Below are positions 24,782-35,222 of a stretch of 64,000 bases of DNA, in pieces. Under the pieces are notes generated by a model. It saw only the letters and a program-made list of their open reading frames with translations. It made no database searches and was not told the origin of the DNA. Numbering within the stretch: the first letter of the stretch is position 1; every line of letters starts with the position of its first letter. The DNA comes from Gilvimarinus agarilyticus (lineage in GTDB: Bacteria > Pseudomonadota > Gammaproteobacteria > Pseudomonadales > Cellvibrionaceae), in contig NZ_JXCJ01000001.1 in assembly GCF_000832015.1 (NCBI RefSeq), positions 2,602,630 through 2,666,629 of the forward strand. Reading direction: 5' to 3'. The translations under genes and the position numbers were made by a program.

Positions 24782-27400
24782 GTGCTTGAAGCCTACCGCA
24801 AACATGTTGCAGAACGCGCAGCAGAAGGAGTTCCACCTAAACCGTTAAACGCTGAACAAGTTGCAGGACTTGTTGAGCTACTAAAAAGCCCGCCCGCGGG
24901 TGAAGAGGATTTTCTGCTAGAGCTGATCACTGACCGTGTTCCTCCGGGCGTGGACGAAGCTGCCTACGTTAAAGCGGCGTTTTTAAGCGCACTGGTAGAC
25001 GGCGAAGCTCAGTCGCCACTGATTGACAGGTCTCACGCCGTGAAACTGCTGGGTATGATGCACGGTGGCTACAACATCGAAACGTTGGTTAAGTTGCTTG
25101 ATGACAGCGAGCTAGCACCTCTGGCGGCCGGCGAATTAAAGCACACCCTGCTGATGTTTGACGCCTTCCACGACGTGGAAGAAAAAGCCAAAGCCGGCAA
25201 CGAGATCGCCAAAGAAGTAGTTCAGTCGTGGGCCGACGCCGAGTGGTTCACTGGCCGCAAAAAAGTACCCGAAAGCATTAAACTGACCGTTTTTAAAGTC
25301 ACCGGTGAAACCAATACCGATGATTTATCCCCTGCTCAGGATGCCTGGTCACGCCCCGACATCCCGCTGCATGCCCGCGCTATGTACAAAAACAGCCGCG
25401 AAGGTATTACCCCTGAAGAGGAAGGCAATGTTGGCCCCATCAAGCAAATTGATGAGCTGCTGGCAAAAGGTAACCCGCTCGCGTTTGTCGGCGATGTTGT
25501 CGGGACCGGTTCTTCACGTAAATCAGCGACCAACTCCGTTTTGTGGTACATCGGCGAAGATATCCCCGGCGTACCGAATAAGCGCACCGGTGGCGTGTGC
25601 ATTGGCGGCAAAGTAGCCCCAATTTTTTACAACACCATGGAAGACGCCGGCGCGCTGGTTTTTGAGGCGCCAGTCGACGATTTGAACATGGGTGATGTAA
25701 TTGAAGTACGCCCTTACGAAGGCAAGATTCTGAACGCCGACAGCGGCGATATTATCTGCGAGTTTGGCCTTAAATCCGACGTTTTGCTGGATGAAGTGCA
25801 AGCAGGCGGACGTATTCCGCTGATCGTTGGTCGTGGCTTAACCACTAAAGCGCGCACCTCACTGGGGCTCGATGCCGGTGACATCTTCCGCCTGCCCGAG
25901 CAACCCACCGACTCAGGCAAAGGCTACACACTGGCGCAAAAAATGGTCGGTAAGGCCTGTGGTACCACCGGCGTTCGCCCCGGCACTTACTGCGAGCCAC
26001 AAATGACCACTGTGGGCTCGCAAGATACCACTGGCCCTATGACGCGCGACGAGCTGAAAGATCTGGCTTGCCTCGGCTTCTCGGCCGATTTAACCATGCA
26101 GTCTTTCTGTCACACCGCGGCTTACCCCAAGCCCGTCGACATTGAAACTCAGCATACCCTGCCCGACTTTATTATGAACCGTGGTGGCGTATCGTTGCGT
26201 CCTGCCGACGGCATCATCCACAGCTGGCTTAACCGCATGCTGCTGCCTGACACCGTAGGTACCGGTGGCGACTCACACACCCGCTTCCCGCTGGGCATCT
26301 CGTTCCCGGCCGGTTCCGGTCTGGTGGCATTTGCCGCGGCCACCGGCGTTATGCCACTGGATATGCCAGAGTCAGTATTGGTGCGCTTTAAAGGCGAAAT
26401 GCAGCCGGGCATCACCTTGCGTGACCTGGTTAACGCGATTCCGCTGTACGCCATTAAAGATGGCCTGCTCACCGTCGACAAAAAAGGCAAAAAGAACATC
26501 TTTTCGGGTCGCATCCTGGAGGTCGAAGGCCTGCCCAACCTTAAAGTTGAGCAAGCGTTTGAGATTTCTGATGCGTCCGCCGAGCGTTCGGCCGCAGGCT
26601 GTACCATTAAGCTTGGCGAAGAGCCCATCATTGAATACCTGAAGTCAAACATCGTTATGTTGCGCTGGATGATCGAGCAGGGTTACGGCGATGTGCGCAC
26701 CCTGGAGCGCCGCGCTCAGAAGATGGAAGACTGGCTCGCCAATCCAGAGCTGATGGAAGCGGATGCGGACGCCGAATACGCCGCCGTTATCGAGATTGAT
26801 CTGGCCGACATCAAAGAACCTATTTTGGCCTGCCCGAACGACCCGGACGATGTTAAAACTCTGGCCGAGGTTCAGGACACCAAAATTGACGAAGTGTTTA
26901 TTGGCTCGTGCATGACCAACATTGGTCACTTCCGCGCTGCGGGTAAATTGCTGGACGCCTCTAAAGATGAGCTGGCAACCCGTCTGTGGATTGCCCCCCC
27001 CACCAAAATGGACGAGCACCAACTGATGGAAGAAGGCTACTTCAACATCTTTGGTCGCAAAGGTGCGCGCACCGAGATGCCTGGCTGCTCCTTGTGTATG
27101 GGCAACCAGGCACGGGTAGCACCTGGCTCCACCGTGGTTTCCACCTCGACCCGCAACTTCCCCAACCGTTTGGGTCAAGGTGCCAACGTATATCTTGCCT
27201 CGGCTGAACTGGCGGCGGTAGCGGCGATTATCGGTAAGATTCCAAACAAAGAAGAGTACTTAAGCTACACCAACGATCTGAACAGCATGAGCGCGGATAT
27301 TTACCGCTACCTCAACTTCAACGAGATCGAGCAATACCAAAAAGCCGCCGACGAAGGCAAGCGCATTGCCGCGGTAGAAATTCAAAACGTCGCTGTTTAA
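24782..27400 (+). CDS. acnB: Bifunctional aconitate hydratase 2 / 2-methylisocitrate dehydratase AcnB
   Basis: TCA-cycle enzyme isomerising citrate and isocitrate through a 4Fe-4S cluster; AcnB can also process 2-methylisocitrate. The 872-residue protein has the AcnB order: N-terminal HEAT-like domain ([16 protein letters not shown]), swivel domain (about 165-380) and three catalytic domains. Cluster cysteines are C710 ([12 protein letters not shown]), C769 and C772 (GCSLCMGN), the same positions as I recall for E. coli. The start is a GTG preceded by AGAGGA. Transcribed alone between a strong promoter and a terminator. NfuA, a cluster donor for aconitase in E. coli, is encoded at 16.3 kb. 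Confidence 0.97.
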   Translation: MLEAYRKHVAERAAEGVPPKPLNAEQVAGLVELLKSPPAGEEDFLLELITDRVPPGVDEAAYVKAAFLSALVDGEAQSPLIDRSHAVKLLGMMHGGYNIETLVKLLDDSELAPLAAGELKHTLLMFDAFHDVEEKAKAGNEIAKEVVQSWADAEWFTGRKKVPESIKLTVFKVTGETNTDDLSPAQDAWSRPDIPLHARAMYKNSREGITPEEEGNVGPIKQIDELLAKGNPLAFVGDVVGTGSSRKSATNSVLWYIGEDIPGVPNKRTGGVCIGGKVAPIFYNTMEDAGALVFEAPVDDLNMGDVIEVRPYEGKILNADSGDIICEFGLKSDVLLDEVQAGGRIPLIVGRGLTTKARTSLGLDAGDIFRLPEQPTDSGKGYTLAQKMVGKACGTTGVRPGTYCEPQMTTVGSQDTTGPMTRDELKDLACLGFSADLTMQSFCHTAAYPKPVDIETQHTLPDFIMNRGGVSLRPADGIIHSWLNRMLLPDTVGTGGDSHTRFPLGISFPAGSGLVAFAAATGVMPLDMPESVLVRFKGEMQPGITLRDLVNAIPLYAIKDGLLTVDKKGKKNIFSGRILEVEGLPNLKVEQAFEISDASAERSAAGCTIKLGEEPIIEYLKSNIVMLRWMIEQGYGDVRTLERRAQKMEDWLANPELMEADADAEYAAVIEIDLADIKEPILACPNDPDDVKTLAEVQDTKIDEVFIGSCMTNIGHFRAAGKLLDASKDELATRLWIAPPTKMDEHQLMEEGYFNIFGRKGARTEMPGCSLCMGNQARVAPGSTVVSTSTRNFPNRLGQGANVYLASAELAAVAAIIGKIPNKEEYLSYTNDLNSMSADIYRYLNFNEIEQYQKAADEGKRIAAVEIQNVAV

Positions 27401-27418
27401 CCCAGCTAAGTTTTGAGC

Positions 27419-27447
27419 AAAAAGCCCGCCTTTTGGTGGGCTTTTTT
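27419..27447 (+). terminator. Rho-independent terminator after acnB
   Basis: AAGCCCGCC pairs with GGTGGGCTT (one G-U) across a TTTT loop, and a six-T run follows. Confidence 0.92.
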
Positions 27448-27475
27448 GTATCTATAACCTTAAGGACGCCGTCTC

Positions 27476-28312
27476 ATGAGTCAACAACCCAGCATTCTTA
27501 TCACCGGTTGCTCTACCGGTATTGGTTATTACTGCGCTAAATCTTTGCAGCGCGATGGCTGGCAGGTAATTGCCAGTTGCCGCCAACCGGAGGATGTATC
27601 CCGACTACAAAACGAAGGCTTAACGTGTGTTCTGCTTGATGTAGCCAGCTCGCAAAGCATCAAAGAAGCTCTGGCAAAAACACTCGAATTTACCGGGGGC
27701 ACTCTGGATGCGCTATTTAATAATGGCGCCTATGGCCAACCGGGAGCGGTTGAAGATTTAACCCGCGACACGCTACAAAAGCAGTTTGATACGAACTTTT
27801 TTGGCTGGTGCGAGCTAACTAATGCCGTCATTAAGGTGATGCACCAACAAGACGCCGGCCGCATCGTGCACAATAGCTCAGTGCTCGGCTTTGCAGCCAT
27901 GCCCTTTCGCGGCGCCTACAACGCCAGTAAGTTTGCTCTGGAAGGGATTACAGACACACTGCGCCTGGAGCTTGCCGACACCAACATAACGGTCTCACTA
28001 ATTGAGCCCGGGCCTATTCGCAGTGAGTTTCGAGCCAATGCGCTGCGCGCCCTAGACAGCAATATCGATATCAACAGCAGTCGTTTTGGCTTTCAGTATG
28101 CCTCAGCTATTGCCCGCTTGAGCAAGCCCGGCCCGGCATCGCGCTTTACCCTGGAGCCAGAGGCCGTCTATAAAAAGCTCACACACGCGCTAACGGCCAA
28201 AAAGCCCAAACCGCGCTATTATGTAACCTTTCCGACCCACCTTATGGGCGCTTTAAAGCGAATTTTAAGCACCCGAGCAATGGATAACATACTGGGCCGA
28301 ATAAAAAGTTAG
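27476..28312 (+). CDS. Short-chain dehydrogenase/reductase (SDR)
   Basis: A 278-residue classical SDR. The nucleotide-binding motif is TGCSTGIG near the N-terminus, followed by NNGAYG, a serine in HNSSVLGF, and the catalytic YNASK. A C-terminal extension with PRYYVTFPTHLMGALKR resembles the group of SDRs annotated as ketoreductases acting on retinol-like or lipid substrates, but the substrate cannot be told. AAGGA stands nine bases before the ATG. Twelve bases separate it from mgsA, so the two are probably one operon; a role in carbonyl or aldehyde handling would fit with a methylglyoxal gene but is inference. Confidence 0.9.
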   Translation: MSQQPSILITGCSTGIGYYCAKSLQRDGWQVIASCRQPEDVSRLQNEGLTCVLLDVASSQSIKEALAKTLEFTGGTLDALFNNGAYGQPGAVEDLTRDTLQKQFDTNFFGWCELTNAVIKVMHQQDAGRIVHNSSVLGFAAMPFRGAYNASKFALEGITDTLRLELADTNITVSLIEPGPIRSEFRANALRALDSNIDINSSRFGFQYASAIARLSKPGPASRFTLEPEAVYKKLTHALTAKKPKPRYYVTFPTHLMGALKRILSTRAMDNILGRIKS

Positions 28313-28324
28313 GAGCAATAAAAC

Positions 28325-28789
28325 ATGCAATACAAAAAAATCAGCCTTCCGGCCAATAAATCGATTGCACTGGTGGCACACGACAATAAAAAACCCGACA
28401 TCGTCCGCTGGTGTGAAAAGCACCGGGACGATTTAGCCAACCACAAGCTGTATGCGACCGGCACAACCGGCACTGTGATTAACAAGGCTACGGGGCTCGA
28501 GATTGAGCGTCTTATTAGCGGCCCACTAGGGGGAGATCAACAAGTTGGTTCGCTTATTACCGAAGGAAAAGTGGATTTTCTGATCTTTTTTTGGGATCCG
28601 TTTGAGCCAATGCCGCACGATCCGGATGTGAAGGCACTATTGCGTATTGCGGCGGTCTGGAATATCCCCGTTGCCTGCAACCCTATCAGCGCCGACTTTA
28701 TGGTTGCCTCGCCACTCTTTAATGGGGAGTTTGAGCGCTACGTTCCCGACTATGAAGGTTATATGAAAGCGCGCGCTAATCTGGATTAA
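28325..28789 (+). CDS. mgsA: Methylglyoxal synthase MgsA
   Basis: Converts dihydroxyacetone phosphate to methylglyoxal and phosphate, a glycolytic overflow route. The 154-residue protein matches the family: LVAHDNKKPDIVRWC near the start, YATGTTGTVI (phosphate loop), SGPLGGDQQVGSLI, and FFWDPFEPMPHDPDVKALL carrying the catalytic aspartate. AGGAG precedes the ATG by about ten bases. It follows the SDR gene and ends at a strong terminator. Confidence 0.96.
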   Translation: MQYKKISLPANKSIALVAHDNKKPDIVRWCEKHRDDLANHKLYATGTTGTVINKATGLEIERLISGPLGGDQQVGSLITEGKVDFLIFFWDPFEPMPHDPDVKALLRIAAVWNIPVACNPISADFMVASPLFNGEFERYVPDYEGYMKARANLD

Positions 28790-28812
28790 TCAACATCCAC
28801 ACCTGTGCCATT

Positions 28813-28849
28813 AAAAAAGCCCGCATTGCACAGCAATGCGGGCTTTTTA
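28813..28849. terminator. Bidirectional terminator between mgsA and htpG
   Basis: A perfect 16-bp stem (AAAAAGCCCGCATTGC and its complement) with a 3-base loop has A- and T-runs on its two sides, so it can end both mgsA and htpG transcripts. Confidence 0.95.
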
Positions 28850-28867
28850 TAGCTCACCTCACAGTGT

Positions 28868-30775
28868 TTAGTGGCTCAGCTCAAGCAACAACTTATTGAG
28901 GCGCTGAACATAGGCCGCCGGGTCGTTCAGGTGGCTACCCTCGGCCAGGTTGGCCTGATCAAACAGCACCTTGCTCAGGTCGGCAAAGCGATCTTCGTCT
29001 TGCTCCTGATCCAACTTTTGCACCAGTGGGTGGTCGGGGTTCACCTCAAAAATGGGCTTAGACTCTGGTACAGCTTGACCGGCCGATTCAAGTAAGCGAC
29101 GCATCTGCGCGCCCATCTCGTGCTCGGGCACGACGACACAGGCTGGCGAGTCGGTGAGACGGTGGGTTAAGCGAACCTCGGCCACCTCATCACCCAGAGC
29201 AGTTTTCACCCGCTCGAGCAAAGGTTTTAGGGCTTCGGCGACTTTTTCTTGCGCTTCTTTCTCTTCCTCGGTGTCTAGCTCACCTAAGTCTAGCTCGCCT
29301 TTACCCACATCCTGCAAGCTCTTACCATCGAACTCAGCCAGGTGGCTCATTAGCCACTCGTCGACACGATCAGACAACAACAGCACCTCAATGCCCTTTT
29401 TACGGAACACCTCAAGGTGAGGGCTGTTTTTCGCCGTGTTGTGATTCTCAGCGGCAATGTAGTAAATCTTGTCTTGTCCGTCCTGCATACGAGATACGTA
29501 CGCTTCTAAAGACTGGTCTTGAGTCGGGGTATTATTTAACGTGGTCGCAAACCGCAGCAACTTAGCGATTTTTTCGCGGTTAGCGAAATCTTCAGCCGGC
29601 CCCTCTTTCAATACCTCGCCAAATTCATTCCAGAAATTTGCATACTCTTCTGGCTTATTTTTGGCAAGCTTACCCAGCATATCCAACACGCGCTTAGTTA
29701 ACGCTGAGCGCATGCTGTCGATATTGGGGTCTTTTTGCAAAATCTCACGTGAAACGTTCAAAGAGAGATCGTTTGAATCAACCACGCCCTTAATAAAACG
29801 CAAGTACAAAGGCAGAAACTGCTCGGCATCATCCATAATAAAGGTGCGCTGCACGTACAGTTTTAAACCACGGGCGCCTTCGCGGTTGTACAAGTCAAAC
29901 GGTGCTTTTGCTGGCACATACAACAAGCTTGTGTAATCGAGGTTACCCTCTACCCGGTTATGGCTCCAGGTCAAAGGGTCGGCAAAGTCATGGCTCACAT
30001 GCTTATAAAACTCTTTGTACTCATCCTCACTCACCTCTGAGCGCGAGCGGGTCCACAGCGCTTTAGCCGTGTTCACCACTTCGTCTTCCGGGGCTGGAGG
30101 CTCTTGGCCTTCTTCGGCTGGCGCTTCCTGCTTTTGCATCACTACCGGAATGGCAATGTGATCTGAGTATTTTTTTATGATGGAGCGCAGACGATAGTCG
30201 TCAGCAAATTCTGTGGCGTCGTCTTTCAGGTGCAGCTCAATGCTGGTACCGCGCTCTGCCCGCTCGATGGTTTCAATATCGAACTCTGCCTCGCCATCAC
30301 ACTCCCAGCGAACGCCTTGATCTACCGGCGCACCCGCTTTACGTGTGGTCACCACCACTTTATCGGCAACAATAAATGAAGAGTAAAAGCCAACCCCAAA
30401 CTGACCAATTAACTGGGCGTCTTTCTTCTCGTCGCCGGTTAAGTTTTGCATGAAAGCGGCTGTACCAGACTTGGCGATTGTCCCTAAGTTCTCGATGACG
30501 TCCTCGCGACTCATGCCAACGCCATTGTCGCTAATGGTGATGATTTTGGCGTCTTTATCGACACTAACACGCACTTTAAGGTCGCTGTCGCCCTCATACA
30601 GGCTGTCGTCTTTTACAGCGGCAAAACGCAGCTTATCGGCGGCGTCGGATGCGTTTGACACCAGCTCGCGAAGAAATATTTCACGATTGGAGTAAAGCGA
30701 GTGAATCATCAGGTGCAAAAGCTGCTTAGCTTCGGTCTGAAAGCCCCGGGTTTCTTTTTGCGCTTCTACGGTCAT
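28868..30775 (-). CDS. htpG: Molecular chaperone HtpG (Hsp90)
   Basis: ATP-dependent cytosolic chaperone, the bacterial Hsp90. The 635-residue protein starts with an ATP-binding GHKL domain: [26 protein letters not shown] and [11 protein letters not shown]. The middle domain ([11 protein letters not shown]; the catalytic arginine region [10 protein letters not shown]) and the C-terminal dimerisation domain follow. An acidic linker is seen around residues 215-235. AGGAG stands nine bases before the ATG. The upstream region contains a good sigma-32 promoter match, as expected for a heat-shock gene. Confidence 0.97.
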   Translation of the reverse strand: MTVEAQKETRGFQTEAKQLLHLMIHSLYSNREIFLRELVSNASDAADKLRFAAVKDDSLYEGDSDLKVRVSVDKDAKIITISDNGVGMSREDVIENLGTIAKSGTAAFMQNLTGDEKKDAQLIGQFGVGFYSSFIVADKVVVTTRKAGAPVDQGVRWECDGEAEFDIETIERAERGTSIELHLKDDATEFADDYRLRSIIKKYSDHIAIPVVMQKQEAPAEEGQEPPAPEDEVVNTAKALWTRSRSEVSEDEYKEFYKHVSHDFADPLTWSHNRVEGNLDYTSLLYVPAKAPFDLYNREGARGLKLYVQRTFIMDDAEQFLPLYLRFIKGVVDSNDLSLNVSREILQKDPNIDSMRSALTKRVLDMLGKLAKNKPEEYANFWNEFGEVLKEGPAEDFANREKIAKLLRFATTLNNTPTQDQSLEAYVSRMQDGQDKIYYIAAENHNTAKNSPHLEVFRKKGIEVLLLSDRVDEWLMSHLAEFDGKSLQDVGKGELDLGELDTEEEKEAQEKVAEALKPLLERVKTALGDEVAEVRLTHRLTDSPACVVVPEHEMGAQMRRLLESAGQAVPESKPIFEVNPDHPLVQKLDQEQDEDRFADLSKVLFDQANLAEGSHLNDPAAYVQRLNKLLLELSH

Positions 30776-30844
30776 GGGTTACGACTCCTGTATACAAAAT
30801 AACCAACCGCACCTTTGGCGGCGATGTTCAGTTCAGGTTCAGTA

Positions 30845-30873
30845 ACTTGGGGCTACTTTGGGGTTTTCAAGCC
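30845..30873 (-). promoter_or_regulatory. Sigma-32 (RpoH) heat-shock promoter of htpG
   Basis: On the minus strand GGCTTGAAA is followed after 12 bases by CCCCAAGT. This fits the RpoH pattern GGCTTGAAA / CCCCATnT with one deviation. Transcription would begin roughly 60 bases before the htpG start codon. Confidence 0.8.
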
Positions 30874-30957
30874 GAAGAGGTGAAATTCTCACACACCTGA
30901 AGACCAACGGCCATTACCGTAGGATGTGAGCTAGGTGCCTGATAAACCGAGGAAAAT

Positions 30958-31034
30958 TGGTACGACCGAGTGGACTCGAACCACCGACCCCTACCATGTC
31001 AAGGTAGTGCTCTAACCAACTGAGCTACGGTCGT
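30958..31034 (-). tRNA. tRNA-Val (anticodon GAC)
   Basis: A complete cloverleaf on the minus strand. The 7-bp acceptor stem ACGACCG pairs with CGGTCGT, the D-arm holds AGTTGGTTA, the anticodon loop TTGACAT gives anticodon GAC (valine), the T-arm has TTCGAGT, and CCA is encoded at the 3' end. The body is nearly the same as E. coli tRNA-Val(GAC), but the first pair is A-U instead of G-C. It lies upstream of htpG on the same strand. Confidence 0.96.
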
Positions 31035-31083
31035 ACAAATAGACAGGGGCTGCCAGCGGTACTCGCTGGGCAACTGGGCGCGA

Positions 31084-31112
31084 ACTTTATCAGCCCCCCT
31101 ATTATCGCGCAA
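31084..31112 (-). promoter_or_regulatory. Promoter of tRNA-Val
   Basis: On the minus strand TTGCGC (-35) and TAAAGT (-10) are 17 bases apart. They are followed by a GC-rich discriminator (TCGCGCCC), typical of stringently controlled stable-RNA promoters. It predicts a leader of about 43 bases before the tRNA. Confidence 0.7.
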
Positions 31113-31276
31113 GTATTTTTTGTTTTTAAAGGTAACAATTTTATACAGCATTAGAAGCTAAGCCATTGAATAATACGGCTTATTGCTCGGTAGATCTCAC
31201 TTTTTTCAATAAAAAGACGTATACTGTTTCGTTAAGGAATCATTGCAGCGTGATGCTCACTCGAAGGCTTCCCAAC

Positions 31277-33196
31277 ATGCTTAAAGCGCTATTCGAATCC
31301 TCCAGGACTACTAAGCGGATCATATCGCTGGTGTACGACACCCTAGCGATCAGCTTTTCGCTCTATATCGCCATTTGTCTGCGTTTGGGCAGCTTTGAAA
31401 TCCCCATTACTGAGCGCGAACTTGCCACCCTTGCCATTACCATCCTGTTTACGCTTGGCGCATTTATACGCATGGGCATGTATCGCGCCATTCTCCGCTA
31501 TATGACGCCTCAAGCACTCAACACTGTGTTTTTAGGCAGCTGTTTCTCTGCGTTGATTTTGGCGGTCGGGAGCTTTTTTACCCACTCCTTTATACCCCGC
31601 TCGGTGCCTTTCATCTACCTGACCATCGCTTTGATACTGCTGGGTGGGCCCCGGCTACTCGTGCACCATCTGGTCATGTTACTCAATGGCAGCCACCACG
31701 GTAAACGTGAGCCTGTCATTGTTTATGGCGCCGGCTACACCGGCCATCAGCTACGCCTGGCCCTTAAAGCGACCAATTATAAAGTGGTTGCGTTTGTCGA
31801 TGACGATACCGCCCGACAAGGCTCAGTATTTGCCAATATAAAAGTGCAAAGTCCACAACAGCTGCCCGTAATTATCCGCAAATTTGGCGCTACGCGAGTA
31901 CTCCTGGCGCTTGGCAATACGCCGCACTCTCGTCGGGCACAAATTATCAAAAGGCTTGAGCCGATGGGCGTCTCGGTACAGACAGCCCCCGCGATTCCCG
32001 ATCTGATTAGCGGTCGCGCGCGCATAGAGCACATTCGCGATGTGGATATTGAAGATTTACTTGGCCGCGACCCAGTTAAGGCCAATAGCGATCTACTCAG
32101 CGCTTGCATCACTGACAAGGTGGTTATGGTAACCGGCGCTGGCGGCTCGATAGGTGGTGAGCTGTGCCGGCAAATTATGCTGCAATCGCCCAAGCGAATC
32201 GTATTGTTTGAGTTGAACGAGTTTAGCCTGTACCGGCTAGAGTCTGAGCTAAGACACATAGCCGAAAACAATAAACTGGATACTGAGATCACTCCCCTAC
32301 TGGGCTCGGTACAGCGCGAACACCGGGTGGAGACCGTCATGCGTACGTTTGGCGTACAAACGGTGTATCACGCAGCCGCGTACAAACACGTGCCCTTGGT
32401 GGAGCATAATATTGTCGAGGGCGTGCGCAACAATGTTTACGGCACGTGGTACACGGCTGAGGCTGCCATTCGCGCCGGCGTCGAGTCTTTTGTTTTAATC
32501 TCTACCGACAAGGCGGTTCGACCAACAAATGTTATGGGCGCCTCAAAGCGTATGGCCGAGTTGGTGCTGCAAGGGTTGTCGCACCGCCAGAGCAACACTC
32601 GCTTCACCATGGTTCGGTTTGGTAATGTGCTGGGCTCCTCGGGCTCTGTGGTGCCTTTATTCCGCCAGCAAATTAAAGTCGGCGGCCCGGTTACCGTCAC
32701 CCACCCCGAAATTATTCGTTATTTTATGACCATACCCGAGGCCGCTGAACTCGTTATTCAGGCTGGCGCCATGGGAACAGGTGGCGACGTGTTGGTGCTC
32801 GACATGGGTGAACCGGTCAGAATTGTCGATCTCGCCAGGCGAATGATTCACCTTTCTGGGTTAACCATAAAAACCCCGGACTCTCCAGAAGGTGATATCG
32901 AGATCACCTACTCCGGATTACGCCCTGGAGAAAAGCTCTATGAAGAACTGCTGGTTGGCGACAACGTTACCGGCACCGCTCACGACAGAATTATGCGCGC
33001 TGAGGAGTTTTGTCTAAGCTGGAATGACACCGAGCTACTGCTTAACGAGCTCGACCGTGCTTGCCACGATTACGCTTGCGATAGAGTAAGAGAGTTACTT
33101 ATGCGGGCTCCTACTGGCTACGCCACGGAAGAGGCGCTCGGTGACGCGGTATGGCTTCATAAAACCAACACCGCCCAGCTGCGCGTAATTAAGTAG
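31277..33196 (+). CDS. WbpM/CapD-type membrane nucleotide-sugar 4,6-dehydratase
   Basis: About 640 residues. Four membrane helices fill the first ~130, then come two Rossmann folds: a degenerate one with GAGYTGHQL and the catalytic one with VTGAGGSIGGELCRQI, HAAAYKHVPLVE and STDKAVRPTNVMGASKRMAE. The last has Met in place of the usual catalytic Tyr, as in WbpM. The family converts UDP-GlcNAc to UDP-4-keto-6-deoxy-GlcNAc for O-antigen and glycan synthesis. The ATG at 31277 is chosen because GAAGG stands nine bases upstream and it gives the family's N-terminus; the frame runs back to a TTG at 31166. It converges on the WbpL- and WbpV-like genes that would use its product. Confidence 0.9.
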   Translation: MLKALFESSRTTKRIISLVYDTLAISFSLYIAICLRLGSFEIPITERELATLAITILFTLGAFIRMGMYRAILRYMTPQALNTVFLGSCFSALILAVGSFFTHSFIPRSVPFIYLTIALILLGGPRLLVHHLVMLLNGSHHGKREPVIVYGAGYTGHQLRLALKATNYKVVAFVDDDTARQGSVFANIKVQSPQQLPVIIRKFGATRVLLALGNTPHSRRAQIIKRLEPMGVSVQTAPAIPDLISGRARIEHIRDVDIEDLLGRDPVKANSDLLSACITDKVVMVTGAGGSIGGELCRQIMLQSPKRIVLFELNEFSLYRLESELRHIAENNKLDTEITPLLGSVQREHRVETVMRTFGVQTVYHAAAYKHVPLVEHNIVEGVRNNVYGTWYTAEAAIRAGVESFVLISTDKAVRPTNVMGASKRMAELVLQGLSHRQSNTRFTMVRFGNVLGSSGSVVPLFRQQIKVGGPVTVTHPEIIRYFMTIPEAAELVIQAGAMGTGGDVLVLDMGEPVRIVDLARRMIHLSGLTIKTPDSPEGDIEITYSGLRPGEKLYEELLVGDNVTGTAHDRIMRAEEFCLSWNDTELLLNELDRACHDYACDRVRELLMRAPTGYATEEALGDAVWLHKTNTAQLRVIK

Positions 33197-33210
33197 CAAG
33201 TTCTGAGAGG

Positions 33211-34248
33211 TTATTGATATGACTCTGGCTTACCGGCATTAAACAGTAACGCCAACCCCATTAGCGGCCCATAGCTCAGCAACAACATAAGCCAACCAGG
33301 CAGCCAGCCAAGCGCTGTTACCCAGGCCATTGGCATCAGCCAACACACATTCAGACCCAGCACACCCACCGTAACCACGACATGAGAATTAAAGTGTCGC
33401 GCCGCATATTGATAGGCGTGAGTTCGGTGCGCTTGATATACGGGCACCCCCCGGGCCAACCGGTGTAGCAACGTCACGCTGGCATCGACGATAAATACGC
33501 CCGATAAAATAAGACCTGCCCAAAACAAATTATCGCCAGCCCGGCTCAAAACAAATAGAAAGCCCATTATCAATACGCCGAGAAAACAGCTGCCGGCATC
33601 GCCCATAAAAATGCGCGCACGGGGAAAGTTCCAGACAATAAAACCGGCAGCGCTTGCCAACACACACACGGCTGGCAGCACTAAATCCGGAGCGCCACAA
33701 TAGTACGCCAGCAGCCCGTAGCCGGCAAAAATAAAGATTGCCTCTAACCCTGCAATGCCGTCTATGCCATCCATAAAGTTAAACAGGTTGATGTACCAGG
33801 CGACCAGCAGTGATAACAAACAAACGCCAAGCACACCAGAGGCGACATTAATGTTCAAAAAAACGATCTCAAACGACGGGAGAGCGAGCGTGAGCGTTAA
33901 GCCGGCTAACAGATGAATCAGCAACCTAACCCCGGAGCGAACATGGCCGTGATCATCCCAAAAACCTACCGCCGCCACGCCAAAGGCTACCAACGCCGCA
34001 ATGGCCAATGACTGGGTAATTAAGGTGTCTGTACCCTCCAGAGGCCAACGGCTGACAAGAAAAAAACTAACAACTAAGGTTATCGCCAGCCCTCCACCAC
34101 GAGGTGTAGGCAGTGTGTGTGAGGAGCGGCCGCCCGGCTGATCAAGCATTCCCTGCTTGAGCGCATAAAGGCGAATCCATTTGGTCAATAATGCGGTCAA
34201 GGTAAAACAAATGAGCGTAAGAATCGCGTACTCAAGTACAGAGCTCAT
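33211..34248 (-). CDS. WbpL-like undecaprenyl-phosphate HexNAc-1-phosphate transferase
   Basis: A 345-residue integral membrane enzyme of the MraY/WecA (glycosyltransferase family 4) type with about ten or eleven helices. Motifs are LDQPGGRSSHTLPTPRGGG, GFWDDHG, NLFNFMDGIDGIAG with the catalytic aspartates, and FMGDAGSCFLG; a HRTHAYQ segment stands in the last cytoplasmic loop. It starts a lipid-linked glycan by moving a sugar-1-phosphate to undecaprenyl phosphate. The choice of sugar (likely a 6-deoxy-HexNAc) is inferred from its neighbours. Its start overlaps the upstream epimerase stop by four bases. Confidence 0.9.
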   Translation of the reverse strand: MSSVLEYAILTLICFTLTALLTKWIRLYALKQGMLDQPGGRSSHTLPTPRGGGLAITLVVSFFLVSRWPLEGTDTLITQSLAIAALVAFGVAAVGFWDDHGHVRSGVRLLIHLLAGLTLTLALPSFEIVFLNINVASGVLGVCLLSLLVAWYINLFNFMDGIDGIAGLEAIFIFAGYGLLAYYCGAPDLVLPAVCVLASAAGFIVWNFPRARIFMGDAGSCFLGVLIMGFLFVLSRAGDNLFWAGLILSGVFIVDASVTLLHRLARGVPVYQAHRTHAYQYAARHFNSHVVVTVGVLGLNVCWLMPMAWVTALGWLPGWLMLLLSYGPLMGLALLFNAGKPESYQ

Positions 34249-35222
34249 GATTGTTGTCTCACGATATTTCGCTCGCTATTACTCCAACGAAAAGCCTGTG
34301 CCGTACGCATCAGCGCGTCATGAGGAGATGCAGGGGGAATCCAGCCCAGTAGGTTTTGGGCTTTACTGGTATCTATTTGCAGCGAACCACACAGCTTAGT
34401 GGCAAGCGAGCCCTTGCCCATAACTTTTGCGGCCAATACCAGCAACTTTTGCGGGCAGTGAAACAGCATCGAAGGCCGGCCCAACCCTTCTGCCAGCACC
34501 TGCAATAGCTGAGGCGTGCTTAGGTCTTCTCCGTCCGCCAGTAAAAACAACTGATTAGCCGCCGCTGGATGACGAATAACGACTTCAATAAAATCAACGA
34601 GATTCTCAACCCCCAGCAATGATCGTTTATTCTCAACTGAGCGCAATGGCAATGGAATACGTGAATCGACCCATTGCAGCATTGAATGAAAATTCGCTTT
34701 AACGCCCGGCCCATAAACCAATGGTGGGCGTAGAATAACGACCTCCATGGCCGTGCTAGCGGTAATTTCCCACAGGGTTTGTTCCGCTCGATACTTTGAC
34801 CAGGCATAAGCCCCTTTCGGCCCCGGGCAGTCAAGCTCCGTGAAAGGCGTCGAGTTTTTTACACCATTCACACCAATGGAGCTGATAAAAATAAACCGTC
34901 TTACGCCGCTTAGCGAAGCCGCCAGCGCCAAATTTCGTGTCATCTCAATATTAATTTTATCGTAAAGATGATAGGGATCCGCCTCATTCTCTTGCAACAC
35001 ATGGGCTCGAGCCGCCGCATGAATAACGGTGTCCACCCCCTGCAGGCTCTCGCACCATTGCTCGATGGTTAGGTCCTCCGCGACTTTAACCTCTTGATCG
35101 GTTATTGGCTGGCGAACACCGGCGATAACCTGATAGCCGCCTTCGCGCAATAGGCCCGCACGTAAGTGCCCACCTACAAAGCCATTGGCACCGGTAATCA
35201 GTACTTTTCGTTCAAAGCTCAC
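34245..35222 (-). CDS. WbpV-like NAD-dependent sugar epimerase/reductase
   Basis: An extended SDR of about 325 residues with ITGANGFVGGHL at the N-terminus, IHAAARAHVLQE, a serine pair in FISSIGVNG, the catalytic YAWSK, PPLVYGPGVKANF and LLGWIPP. The pattern is that of 4-keto-6-deoxy-HexNAc reductases coupled with WbpL-type transferases. Start choice: GTG at 35222 is preceded by GGGAGG at five bases and overlaps the manC stop by 11 bases. The ATG at 35243 has no ribosome-binding sequence and would overlap more deeply. Expected product: UDP-QuiNAc or UDP-FucNAc; which one cannot be told. Confidence 0.85.
   Translation of the reverse strand: MSFERKVLITGANGFVGGHLRAGLLREGGYQVIAGVRQPITDQEVKVAEDLTIEQWCESLQGVDTVIHAAARAHVLQENEADPYHLYDKINIEMTRNLALAASLSGVRRFIFISSIGVNGVKNSTPFTELDCPGPKGAYAWSKYRAEQTLWEITASTAMEVVILRPPLVYGPGVKANFHSMLQWVDSRIPLPLRSVENKRSLLGVENLVDFIEVVIRHPAAANQLFLLADGEDLSTPQLLQVLAEGLGRPSMLFHCPQKLLVLAAKVMGKGSLATKLCGSLQIDTSKAQNLLGWIPPASPHDALMRTAQAFRWSNSERNIVRQQS

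Noticed and set aside
26149..27178. Long minus-strand frames opposite acnB
   Set aside because: Shadows of a highly conserved, codon-biased gene; the sequences are low in recognisable structure.
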